In this document: positions 55,102-64,000 of the stretch, piece after piece
How the letters are laid out: the number at the start of each line of letters is the position of its first letter
How positions within the stretch are numbered: the first letter of the stretch is position 1
Assembly (NCBI GenBank): GCA_031763025.1
Contig: JASSKH010000021.1
Location: 3,224,001-3,288,000 of the forward strand
Length of the DNA: 64,000 nucleotides
From: Macrocystis pyrifera
Taxonomy: Eukaryota > Sar > Phaeophyceae > Laminariales > Laminariaceae
Direction of reading: 5' to 3'
Program-made: the position numbers and the translations under genes
The notes under the pieces: model-generated
The model's input: only the letters and a program-made list of their open reading frames with translations
Databases searched by the model: none
Told to the model about the DNA's origin: nothing

Positions 55102-56102
55102 GGCAATTTCGCAGTGTTGGGGCCTGAAACCTTTGTGACGTAGGCCAATCACACACACTAAAACCAACCAAATTGTGACAGAATTCGTACGCTGATTGGA
55201 TGATGACTTGAAGAACCTAGCTTGTCAATTCCGCCGCCCATCGCAGCACGGCACACCTGCCACAGCAGCAGTGTCTGCAGGAGAAGCACCTCATGACAGA
55301 TAGAAAACTCTGCTCGGTGGAGGGAGCATCTGATGACCACGCAGCAAGCAGCTAGCAGCTGCGACACGCAGCAAGCACGCCGCCCACAATCGTGTGATGC
55401 CACCGGACAACCCCGAGACCGGAGACACAGATCACAGCAGCAGCATGCCCAGTAGAGCGATGGCAAAGCTTGACAAGCGGTTGCGCGCGAGAACAAAAAA
55501 ATCCAAACGTATAAACGAGAGGCAGAGCCACCTCGACACCCCCGACAGACAGGCATATACATCTGTTGTTGGAACTCGTACGATTACAGGGATTAGCTAT
55601 GTCGTTGCTGTTGTTATTGCAGCGTCTGTGCAGCAGCTGTTTGTTATTGTCGTAGAGAGAGAGCGCCTACTCCCCCAAATCCGAACGTGAGAAGAGACGA
55701 GGGAGGGGCTTTGGGAAGAGCGTGGCGGAATTGTAAGGACCGTTGGGGCATAAATATGAAGACCAAACGGTCGTTACATTATTGCATCAGAATGGTGCAT
55801 CAACGTCGTGGATGGCTGGGGCCATTTATAAATATTCCCCCTGCTCCGACGAATAGAGGTGGTTTAAATGCCTATGATGTAGCTCTACACAAGATCTTTC
55901 GAATGTGGATATTTTCACGGCGAGGTTCCAACTACAGCGCTCTCGTGGTGGCGTCGCAGCAGAGAGCACATACATGGCACGGGCAACAACACAAAACTCG
56001 AAAACTTGAGCGACCCGTATCGAGAATGCCTGCGCAAGCCTTGGAAATGTTTCCCTCTCCTCTTTTTTCGCCTCTCCCAGGCCCCACTACTAGAAAATTG
56101 CC
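55102..56102. mobile_element. 1.0-kb TIR element with visible empty site
   Basis: The left end reads GGCAATTT, nine bases, GGGGCCTG. The right end, reverse-complemented, reads GGCAATTT, nine bases, GGGGCCTG, giving about 25-bp terminal inverted repeats. The inverted duplicate at 63374-63813 lacks the whole segment and is continuous across the site (GAGCCCC/ACGCACG). The flanks suggest a 2-3-bp G duplication, with four extra bases (TAGA) on the left. No transposase domain was recognised. The superfamily is undetermined. Confidence 0.75.
55394..55690 (+). CDS. 98-aa ORF with a hydrophobic C-terminal segment, inside the TIR element
   Basis: Starts MMPPDNPETGDTDHSSS. It then has a basic stretch (KLDKRLRARTKKSKRINER, residues about 25-43), and from about residue 63 a hydrophobic segment with SYVVAVVIAASVQQLFVIVV that could span a membrane, ending in ERERLLPQIRT. 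I do not recognise it. It could be a chance ORF, a cargo gene of the TIR element, or a decayed host exon. No flanking regulatory signal is evident. Confidence 0.25.
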   Translation: MMPPDNPETGDTDHSSSMPSRAMAKLDKRLRARTKKSKRINERQSHLDTPDRQAYTSVVGTRTITGISYVVAVVIAASVQQLFVIVVERERLLPQIRT

Positions 56103-56513
56103 GGGCTCTGGGGGAGCTGGGTACGCAGTACGCTGTACCTCGATCACTGGAAAGCACGGACTTGAACAAAACTGAGAACATGTGATGAACTTGTGAATCC
56201 CTGGCACGAAACGCTTGCTCTGAACGCACGGAACACTCGCCCTGAATGCTTTGAACGTTATCTGCACGCTCGTGAGTCACCCGCCTGACCTACCCCTCCG
56301 ATTTGCCATGATCTCCGGGAACCCACACAGTTCAGACCGTAGAATGAAATGCATGGATTAATACGTTGTCTCACGCAATAAAAGGACAATACACAGGTGT
56401 ACAAAATGGGTGATGAGCATAGGGTCGCTTCCCGTAACATGGCTCCCCCGCCGGAATCGAACCCGGGCCTGATCAGTGAAAGTCATATACCCCAACCATT
56501 GGACTACGAAAGA
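56103..56513 (-). mobile_element. SINE2-like repeat with tRNA-Glu-like head
   Basis: On the minus strand a tRNA-like head (56513-56443) is followed by CCA and then a body of unique sequence. The body (56436-56103) matches 63374-63692 at roughly 90%. With 55101-54969 the repeat would be about 540 bp. It ends next to the A tail of SINE1 copy d. Confidence 0.65.
56440..56513 (-). pseudogene. tRNA-Glu(UUC)-like sequence with encoded CCA
   Basis: Read on the minus strand: acceptor TCTTTCG pairs with CGGGGGA using three G-U pairs. The A box is TAGTCCAATGGTTGGGG. The anticodon loop CTTTCAC gives UUC. The B box is GGTTCGATTCC. CCA follows the discriminator base. The anticodon stem is mispaired and the T stem appears to have lost one C, so it is probably not a working tRNA. 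It is more likely the head of a SINE. Confidence 0.55.
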
Positions 56514-57297
56514 ATGTCGCTTGCTGTGTTTGCATCACCGCTTCTTCCTTCGATCTCATGCTCGTTTACCAGCTTCAATTGTGCTTGTACACATGCTCCC
56601 ATCACATTATCGAAAACAATGTATGCAACTCTAATATGGGACGTTCACCAACAACATTGCTTGTACCGTTCGGAGAGATTTATACCACTTGTACATCTTA
56701 ATTTTCAAGTCAAACCGGTGATGCATACCACCGCTTCAACTACCAGGCAGTGTCGCTTCCTGTGCTTGCACAACCGCTTCTTCCTTCGATCGCATGCTCG
56801 TTTACCAGCTTCAACCTTGCTCCATCACATTGTCGATAATAATGTATGCATCTCTCATGCGGACGTTCACCAACTACATTGCTTGTGCCTTTCGGAGAGA
56901 TTTATACCACTTGCACAAAATTATTTTTTAAATCAAACCCGTGATGCATACCACTTCAACTACATGGACGTCTCCCTTGCCGTGCTTGCATGCCCGCTTC
57001 TTCGTTCATATGGATGTTCGTTTATCGGCTTCAATTGCTATGCTTGTACACATACATACTCATAGGGACTTTTTCTTGCATAAAATTGATTAGCGGAAAG
57101 CGCGAGAGCGTGAGTTAGCTGTACATTCGATGAAAATCGACGAGCAGTGGGAATGCTGAACCCTATGCGCGATAAAAATTAAAGGCACGTACCGGGGGGG
57201 AGAAGGGACGACACCTGTGACCACGGCTTGTCCAGAAGATCGTCGAGGGTAAAACCTCCCACGAGTACGAGTGGGCTGGAAAGTAAAAGTGATGATG

Positions 57298-57331
<34 letters not shown>

Positions 57332-57420
57332 TCCATGGCATTATCGAAATAATGTATGCATCTCAAATATATACCAGGTATGCATGTTCACCAACAGTTT
57401 TATTTTCAAGTCAAACTCAT
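56514..57420. repeat. About 225-bp tandem repeat R9 (3 units), third unit split by SINE1
   Basis: Unit starts near 56514, 56750 and 56970 share TGTCGCTT-like beginnings, CCGCTTCTTCCTTCGATC, GCTCGTTTACCAGCTTCAA and AATGTATGCA. Unit 3 breaks at 57061 and resumes at 57334 after a SINE insertion. Non-coding; the apparent 222-codon plus-strand ORF follows the repeat. Confidence 0.85.
57062..57327 (+). mobile_element. SINE1 copy e (5'-truncated)
   Basis: Begins at ATAGGGAC of SINE1 (tRNA head lost) and ends in a 30-A tail. It is flanked by ATACTC (57056-57061 and 57328-57333), a 6-bp target duplication in unit 3 of R9. Confidence 0.9.
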
Positions 57421-59792
57421 GATTCATACCAACGCTTCATCCACATACATGCACGCGCACATCCACATACATGCACACGCACACACACGCACACCAACGC
57501 TTCGTTCACATGCATACGCACACACTTATTCCAATGAGGTGGTTGAAGAGTAATACGCGTATGTGATTTCCCCTGATTTACAACAACATTGTTATTGCCC
57601 TCGATGAAATGCATTCGAGCGCTGTTCTCAGTTTGCTTGTCTCTTTTTTAGTGAAGTCGCAGGTGGAGTTGTTGATAGTGACGGGAGAGGCCAGTCGGGA
57701 CCAGTACCGAAACATACGACGAGAATCGCAAAATACCAATAAAGGCGAAAAGTAGAATTTCAGCTGGTGCGACGATACGCGATAGACGCTCGATTTCGAC
57801 AGAGACTCAGCCCACGGGCAACCCGCGCGGTGGCGGGCAAGACCAACTAGTATAGATGACGGGCTCAAAGAAATGAGGTGGATGCATGCTCTAGGGGGCA
57901 AGAGCGTGCCGGCGGTACCTCTATTTTCAGTACGAATTGATTAAATTGAAATCAGGGTCCATTTATTTGCTGCTGCTGCTGTGCCGCTGCTGTAGTCTAT
58001 ACGAGTACGTATCCACCGACGGTGCGCGACGACGAGTGCGCGTCTCTTGGTCTCTAGGCCCAAACCCGCGCCAGCCGACTGAAGTGTGGGCACGGAGAGA
58101 TGCGCCGCCCGCTGACCGCGCGTCGGGCGCGAAGCAACGACGCTATACAGTTAGTTGTGTCATCATCCTACTGATCGATCGTTCTGCTGCTGTTTGTTAT
58201 CGTGGACAACATCTTGAATTCAGAGAGCTTGCCATTTTTCGATACGAAAAGCTGATCACCAAAGTAAGTCGTCAGATTCTGTGTCTAGGATAAGGCATGT
58301 ACACTAGATGTCCCCTGACGTCAGATATCCCGCCAGCAGGACCGGAACAGGTGACAGCTGTTGCCAGCCGGCAGAGACTCCGGGCACACAACAAACCAGG
58401 GACTACCCCGTGCACACAGGAACAACACTTCCGTTTCAATTGAGGTGCTACCAGTGGCAGGGCACCACAGCGGCACGAGCACCTGCACCGGCACCACAGG
58501 ATTGGGATCGATTTCATCGGTTTTGGCAGTTCTAAATGCATTGCTCAATGCGCGTCACAGCGCAGAAACCGTCTGTACAGACAACTTACCGGCAGTAAAT
58601 AGGACCTACGGTACACACAGATACCTGTATACTTCCCTATTTTGACTAACAATATTTGGTCCTACTACGATGGTCCCCCGTCATAGTAGTTTGCTGATGC
58701 TGTCGCTGTTGTTGCCTACCAGGCTACCGGGTACCAGGTATTTGATAATTATACTCCGATTTACTGTAGAGCAGGAAGCGACCCTGCCGAAAAACGTCAC
58801 AGAATATATTGCAAACCCCATGGGTCAAGACCCTGCACCATGCAGCCAGAAGCGACCTTGCACGGCCGTTTGCGCGCGGTGGACAACGACCTCATCAACG
58901 CCGTTAGCCAACCACGCTGAGCGAGCCATTTTTCTGCAAGGCGATCCCACTTTTGGTGCGATCGATGCGCTGTAGCCAATTTGCGAAATATTTCGTTGCT
59001 CGTACCGACTCTGGCACGAGTGTCTACAAGCGACTGTCCCCCCGGTGAGGCCGAGTCCCGTAGCTCAAGGCGCAGGGCTCATTTGAACCCGAACGTTGGC
59101 CCAGGCTTCTTGTAAGTGTGTCCGCTATCGATTTGCGCGGTATACACGTCAACGTCGGGAGCGGTTTGGGACCAGATTTTGCGAGGATTGGACTTTCCTT
59201 GTGGCTGCGGTCAGACAGACAGACAGACAGACAAGATTGCAATTACGGCAAATTTTACACGTCACGGGACAGCTTACGCGGACTTTAATTGCGCGCCGCG
59301 CAATGTATGTAAAACCCCTGTTCTGGCAGATACTGGAGCAATGTATAGTCATTCCCATTGACTAGAGCCAACTTTTATGAGAATCCTCGGCAGACATCGA
59401 TCGACTAAACCAACGACACCGTCATGAAATCTGAACGGAATGCACTGGTTAAGGTCTCCGACCCAGCCTAGTGTCACAGTGCTCACACCTCGGTCGGTGA
59501 TATGTGGCGTGGGCTGACCAGGCGTCTTATAAAAATCGCTGTATTAACGGGAACCGCAGCTGAGACTCAGTTTTACACACTGAGAACTAAGTCCATGAAA
59601 TAATGTTCTCACTAATTTCCAAAAACTAAAAGACAAAAAGATAAATGAATAGCAGGCAATACATAATGAAATTTTACATAATTAAATTTTAAAATTATTG
59701 TTAAAATATACGTTCGTATCTCCTTTTTTTCTCTCTTCCTTTTTTACCACAGGCAGAGTATACACACAATATGACCAGGTACAGGGTAAGGA
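57334..59792. other. Gene-poor stretch with microsatellites
   Basis: CA/CACG-rich microsatellite at 57440-57520 and (CAGA)n at 59212-59233. A pyrimidine tract CTTGTCTCTTTTTTAG (57637-57652) is followed by an open stretch to a stop near 57757. It could be a last exon, but nothing supports it further. No known domain. Confidence 0.45.
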
Positions 59793-60129
59793 TTTTTTTT
59801 TTTTTTTTTTTAATCATCACTTTTACTTTCCAGCCTAACTCGTAGGAGGTTTTACCCTCAGCGATCTTCTGGACAAGCCGTGGTCACAGGTGTCGTCCCT
59901 TCTCCCCCCCGGTACGTGCCTTTTTATTTTTTGTCGCGCATAGGGTTCAGCATTCCCACTGCTCGTCGATTTTCACCGAATGTAACCAACTCACGCTCCC
60001 GCGCTTTCCGCTAATCATTTTTTTATGCAAGATAAAGTCCCTACTAGCATGCATTCTAGGTGAGACTTCAACCCACGAAATTGATCTGGATAGGCACGCG
60101 GACCACCTACCAAGCCACCAGGGACGCCG
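59793..60129 (-). mobile_element. SINE1 copy f (full length)
   Basis: 19-T run at 59793-59811 (A tail complement), body, and head ending GGGACGCC near 60128. GGAT at 59789-59792 and 60129-60132 may be the target duplication. The B box has two changes, so this copy is more diverged than copy c. Confidence 0.88.
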
Positions 60130-60563
60130 GATATACATAGGGGGGGCGTGAGCGTGGCTGAGACTCATATACCTATATATATATCCTTATCCTATAGTAG
60201 AATGCAGTAATCGCAACGCTGCTCTCCCTGACTACACCGCCGCTCTGAGTCCTGGGTCAGGTCGCCAATGGAACTAGACGTTATGGCCCGCCGGTAGACG
60301 AATTCAGGTTATATTTGGTCTCGATCCGCATGCAAGCACACTCGTTGCTCGTCTGTTCGTTTTATCGCATGTTACATGAATGCTCGTCCACCATCGAATG
60401 CAGGCATGCCTTTCGACGACCAAACATATTCTCGACTTCAAACACGAGCAGAAGGTCATGAAAAGAACCTAGGAGTCCCCACCTCTCTCGAACCCACGTT
60501 TCTCATTGAATCAGCCGGAGCATCGTGGTTCCCCGTCAACATCACCATTCAATATGTTTACCC
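60130..60563. other. Gene-poor stretch
   Basis: Short (AT)n-like ATATATATAT at 60173-60182. Otherwise nothing recognised. Confidence 0.5.
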
Positions 60564-61230
60564 GTACCGCCAACTGCTGCGGCCTCGATGTAGCAATACT
60601 TGAACTTCTCGTACCGCCAAATACTTTTCTTTGCTACTCGTACCGCCAACTGCTGCGGCCGTTCGGTATGTATTGGCTTGGTGCTTTGATTTTTTTTCCA
60701 TGGCTTAACTTTTTCCTATATTTTCCCCTTCTTATCCTTATGAAAGAAGTACTACATAGTGGGTGGGTGACGAGCGTACTTTGGCCCACTCATTATTTCT
60801 CTTTTTACTTAGTTAGGTGTTCACCGGGATGCATAGTCTCCTTTTTCTTTCTCGTTTCTTCCCCCTTGCACGTCCCTTTTGGCTCATGCTCGGGGCAAGT
60901 ATGTGTCTGAGCTTTGGCTTCCCATTTTATTTATTTATTTGGGATTCTTCTCCTTTTCGTTTTCTTTTTCGGTTTTGTTTCTTCGTTGCTTCTCTTTCTT
61001 TAAGGTGTATTTTGGTTGCTGGCGTATGTATGTATGTTGTGTCGCCCGCACCTAGTGCGAAGGCATGGTATTGCGTAGACTATTAATGCATTACGGTGTG
61101 CTGTCTCTGTGTCGTAGTCTGTGACCACAGAGCTCGTATCTTTCTAGGGTGGAGAATTAGCACAGACACTGGACTTGCTGGATGTCGACGAGTAGAAGAA
61201 CGGTTTAATGTGAAGAACACACACACACAC
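60564..61230 (+). mobile_element. LINE-A2 3' tail
   Basis: 5'-truncated A2 3' UTR ending in a CA microsatellite (about 61217-61230). The first 25 bases (ACCGCCAACTGCTGCGGCC) appear twice (60569 and 60642), an irregular 5' junction. The terminal hairpin and block are intact. Confidence 0.88.
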
Positions 61231-61314
61231 TTTCGAATCGTACCCCTCGCATACCGGTTTTGGTGGAAATATTTACAGAAACGTAGTGACACCCCCCCAG
61301 TGCGGAAACTGTAA

Positions 61315-61505
61315 AACGGTACTCCAATCGGTGCGGATAAGATGACTAGTCGACATTGGGAACCGCGTCAAAGGACAACGTTAACACGGTGCGACTCTTT
61401 CGTACTCAAACGGTACTCCAAATCGGTCCGGATAAGATTACTATTAATAGTCGACATTGGAAACCGCGTCAAATGACAACATCAACACGGTGCGACTCTT
61501 TCGTA
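61315..61505. repeat. About 94-bp tandem duplication
   Basis: Two units share AAACGGTACTCCAA, TAGTCGACATTGG and CACGGTGCGACTCTTTCGTA. Non-coding. Confidence 0.85.
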
Positions 61506-61639
61506 TTAGATCAGTCATGAGTCCTGAACGGCGTTCGTCCACAACCACTTTCAAATCTTACCCCTCGAATACCAGTTTTGGTCGAAGTAGGTGCAGAAAC
61601 ACCCACCGCCCGCCTTTGCTATGAAGACGGCATACAATC

Positions 61640-62750
61640 TCTAAAAGGTGGCACGGTTCTCTAGTATCCTTTACCCAACATGTACCCATGGTGAGTGCAT
61701 CTAAATTGAAGGTGGTACGATGCTATAGTATCCATTGCCGATTATATAACGGAGTAAACACAAACCGAAAAAGTGGCACGGTTCTCTAGTATCATTTACC
61801 CAACACGTACCCATGGTGAGTGCATCTAAATCGAAGGTGGTACGATGCTATAGTATCCATTGCCGATTATGTAACGGAGTAAACACAAACCGAACCCCCC
61901 CCCAAACCTGACAAAACACACCTCTCAGGGGAGAGCTCACCATCATCTGCCCCTGCAATGGCAAGTGCTCACCTTCACTGTCAAGGTGTTATGTCCTCAG
62001 TGCTTTTACCTGCACTGAACTCAACCCACGGGGGCGCTCACCTCGCCACAAACCCAGACCCCTGCGCACTCAGCAGCACACAAGCCTAACAGACCCCTGG
62101 AAAACCCACAGCATGCAAACCTGAGGGAGGGGCTCACCTTCACCTCCCCTCTTGGCGATAGCATAATGACAAGTGCTTACGTGCACTGTCAAAGGTGCTA
62201 CACTCATCAGTGCTCACCTTCACTGAGGTCAATTGTCGGGGGCGCTCACGTCGCCAGGCCGCCTGCTAGGAATGACAACGTGCTCACCCCCCATCATGCT
62301 AGCATACAAAAAGTACCAAGTTATCTATAAACCCCACCCAACACACACGTTTCAAGGGAGAGCTCACCATCATCTGCCCCTGCAATGACAAGTGCTCACC
62401 TTCACTGTCATGGTGCTATGCCCTCAGTGCTTACCTGCACCGAACTCAACCTACGGGGGCGCTCACCTCGCCACGAACCTAGACCCCAGGACACTCAGCA
62501 GCACACAAGCCTATCAAACCTCTAGAAAACCCACAGCATGCAAACCTGAGGGAGGGGCTCACCGTCACCTCCCCTCTTGGCGATAGCATAATGACAAGTG
62601 CTTATGTCCACTGTTAAGGTGCTACGCTCACCAGTGCTCGCCTTCACTGAGGTCAATTGTCGGGGGCGCTCACCTCGCCAGGCCGCCTGCTAGGAATGAC
62701 ATCGTGCTCACTCCCCGGCATGCTACCATTCTGAGAGTACCACGTAATCT
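61640..62750. repeat. Inverted, internally duplicated copies of the 47.5-48.0 kb region
   Basis: 61650-61890 holds two about 120-bp units corresponding in reverse to 47880-48010 (GTAACGGAGTAAACACAAACC against GGTTTGTGTTTACTCCGTTAC). 61897-62330 and 62340-62745 are two tandem copies, in reverse, of hairpin array HA1. They keep paired stems around the loop CTCACCTT: CAGTG..CACTG, GGCG..CGCC, AAGTG..CACTG-like. Confidence 0.8.
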
Positions 62751-63140
62751 ATGAACCCAACCCCCCCCCTTATTTTTTGTGTTATGACATAGCATAGACA
62801 AAACAAGTCCGTTTGAAGTCTGGCCCAGCTCTTAGTGGCAGTAAGTAAATTAAATAATATCATGGTGTTTCTGCAGAGTTCGTCCAGGACAACATGTCCG
62901 CTCACACTCGTGTAGCTTTTTAGGTTTTAGTGTGGCGCTCGAAGAAGGTTCTCTTATTCGTAGGTTTATGCTGGGTACTGTTGTAATTCATACTTACCGG
63001 TACTTGACAACTATTGGTACTGTATATACCGCTACAGAAGGAGTTGACGTTTTCAAGAATCGTTGTTCCGGGATCACGACTATGTTGGTAATTTCAGATC
63101 GTATAATAAACTTAGTGTCATGTTGGCAATCGTAGGAATA
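62751..63140. repeat. Right arm of inverted duplication, outer part
   Basis: Diverged reverse complement of about 46320-46640. 63141-63373 shows no recognisable feature. Confidence 0.6.
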
Positions 63141-63373
63141 ACTGCTGTCGTTCATATACTGCCACAGGACATCCGCTTTGTGGTCGATTGAAGGTTACGT
63201 TGATCCCCATATAGGTGAAATAATGATCGTCGGGACCGAAGAGTTCAAAGTCTATTTCCTACGCATTTGGAAATACATACCAGATACAAGTACGTATAAT
63301 ACATGTACAGTTGGTGCGAAACAAATGTTGTGCCCCCTAGAAGATGTGGCAGACAACACAAGAATCAGCATAT

Positions 63374-63813
63374 TACGGGAAGCGACCCTATGTGCATCAC
63401 GATTTTGTACACCTGTGTATTGTGCTATTATTGCGTGAGACATCGTATTAAACCATGCATTTCATTCTACGGTCTGACCTGTGTGGGTTCCCGGAGATGA
63501 TGGCAAATCCCGGGGGGTAGGTCAGGCGGGTGACTCACGAGCATGCAGATAACGTTCCAAGCATTCAGGGCGAGTGTTCCGTGCGTTCAGAGCATGCGTT
63601 TCGTGCCAGGGATTCACGAGTTCATCACATGTTCTCCGTGTGGTTCAAGTCCGTGCTTTCCAGTGATCGACGTACCCAGCTCCCCCAGAGCCCCACGCAC
63701 GTTTAGTCGACCCCCTTCTACGCTGTCCTTCCGAGGTACTACAACTCCGGGCTCACAAATAAATGGTGAAATGTCCCCTGCTCGCCGTGACAGTTACTGC
63801 ATACCCCCAGGGA
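63374..63813 (+). repeat. SINE2-like repeat, copy b (headless)
   Basis: Plus-strand copy of the repeat at 56513-54969. It starts at TTACGGGAAGCGACCC, just after where the tRNA-like head and CCA would be, and runs without the 1.0-kb TIR element. 63814-64000 has no recognised feature. Confidence 0.8.
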
Positions 63814-64000
63814 CTAGGACGCTGCTCAATAATGCCATGTTTTTCCATCTGGTGTACGCACTGATCGATGGTCTCCTGGACGCGTGGGTTCGCACGGTAA
63901 GGGACTCGATTGATGGAACGTGTTCCGGGTTTAAGTGGAAATTCCGCTTCGGCTATATATAGTACATTTACCGAGCTCGCGGGGTGAAAAAGAAAATATG

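Noticed and set aside
57650-57757. Possible last exon after CTTTTTTAG
   Set aside because: A good pyrimidine tract and a short open stretch, but no donor partner, homology or second exon found.
59050-59095. Possible tRNA around CCCGTAGCTCAAGGCGCAGG
   Set aside because: The A-box-like start is not followed by a B box or a foldable anticodon and T arm.

Overview
This is a eukaryotic, repeat-dominated window. No bacterial operon, rRNA or CRISPR was found, and I could not name a single host gene with confidence. Almost all recognisable coding sequence is retroelement: non-LTR LINEs with an APE-type endonuclease and reverse transcriptase (RT), Ty1/copia elements, a Ty3/gypsy chromovirus, and tRNA-derived SINEs. 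Base composition is mixed, with many GTAC/TACG-rich stretches and CTG/CAG runs. The copia and gypsy proteins resemble those of algal or stramenopile genomes. A brown-alga-like or other marine protist is my best guess, but this is an inference.

Layout. 0-7.2 kb: overlapping LINE remnants of two related families, here called A1 (3' UTR ending in AAC repeats) and A2 (3' UTR ending in CA repeats), two SINEs, and a tandem element (R2) split by a LINE. 7.2-10 kb: a short gag-like ORF, CAG-rich DNA and an LTR (LTR1). 10-13 kb: the best LINE ORF (RT plus C-terminal region, 656 aa). 13-21.4 kb: mostly non-coding DNA with small tandem repeats, one LINE copy inside a 100-bp tandem array, and a 120-bp minisatellite just before the second LTR1. 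22.4-29.5 kb: a copia remnant (copia B) whose RT is interrupted by a gypsy chromovirus with two apparently identical LTRs and a TGGT target duplication. 29.5-32.2 kb: LTR2 and a SINE. 32.2-46.1 kb: two near full-length LINE-A2 copies head to head. The right-hand one is split by a copia element (copia A) with 255/256-bp LTRs and a TCATC target duplication; copia A lacks protease and integrase and carries a 72-bp VNTR in their place.

46.1-54.1 kb: two adjoining arrays of small hairpins with conserved loops and variable but self-complementary stems, a TTAA-flanked 89-bp MITE inside one of them, degraded copia-like pol fragments, and a second LTR2. 54.1-64 kb: more SINE copies, a tRNA-Glu-like SINE or pseudogene with an encoded CCA, a 1.0-kb TIR element whose empty site is visible in an inverted duplicate at the right edge, tandem repeats, another LINE tail, and inverted copies of the 46-48 kb hairpin region.

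Together the window reads as layered transposition. Several insertion orders can be read directly from target duplications and empty sites: A1 tail into A2 tail, SINE into LINE, SINE into tandem repeat, gypsy into copia B, copia A into LINE, MITE into hairpin array, and TIR element into the tRNA-Glu repeat. The most unusual structures are the hairpin arrays at 47.5-48.9 kb and their inverted copies at 61.9-62.7 kb.
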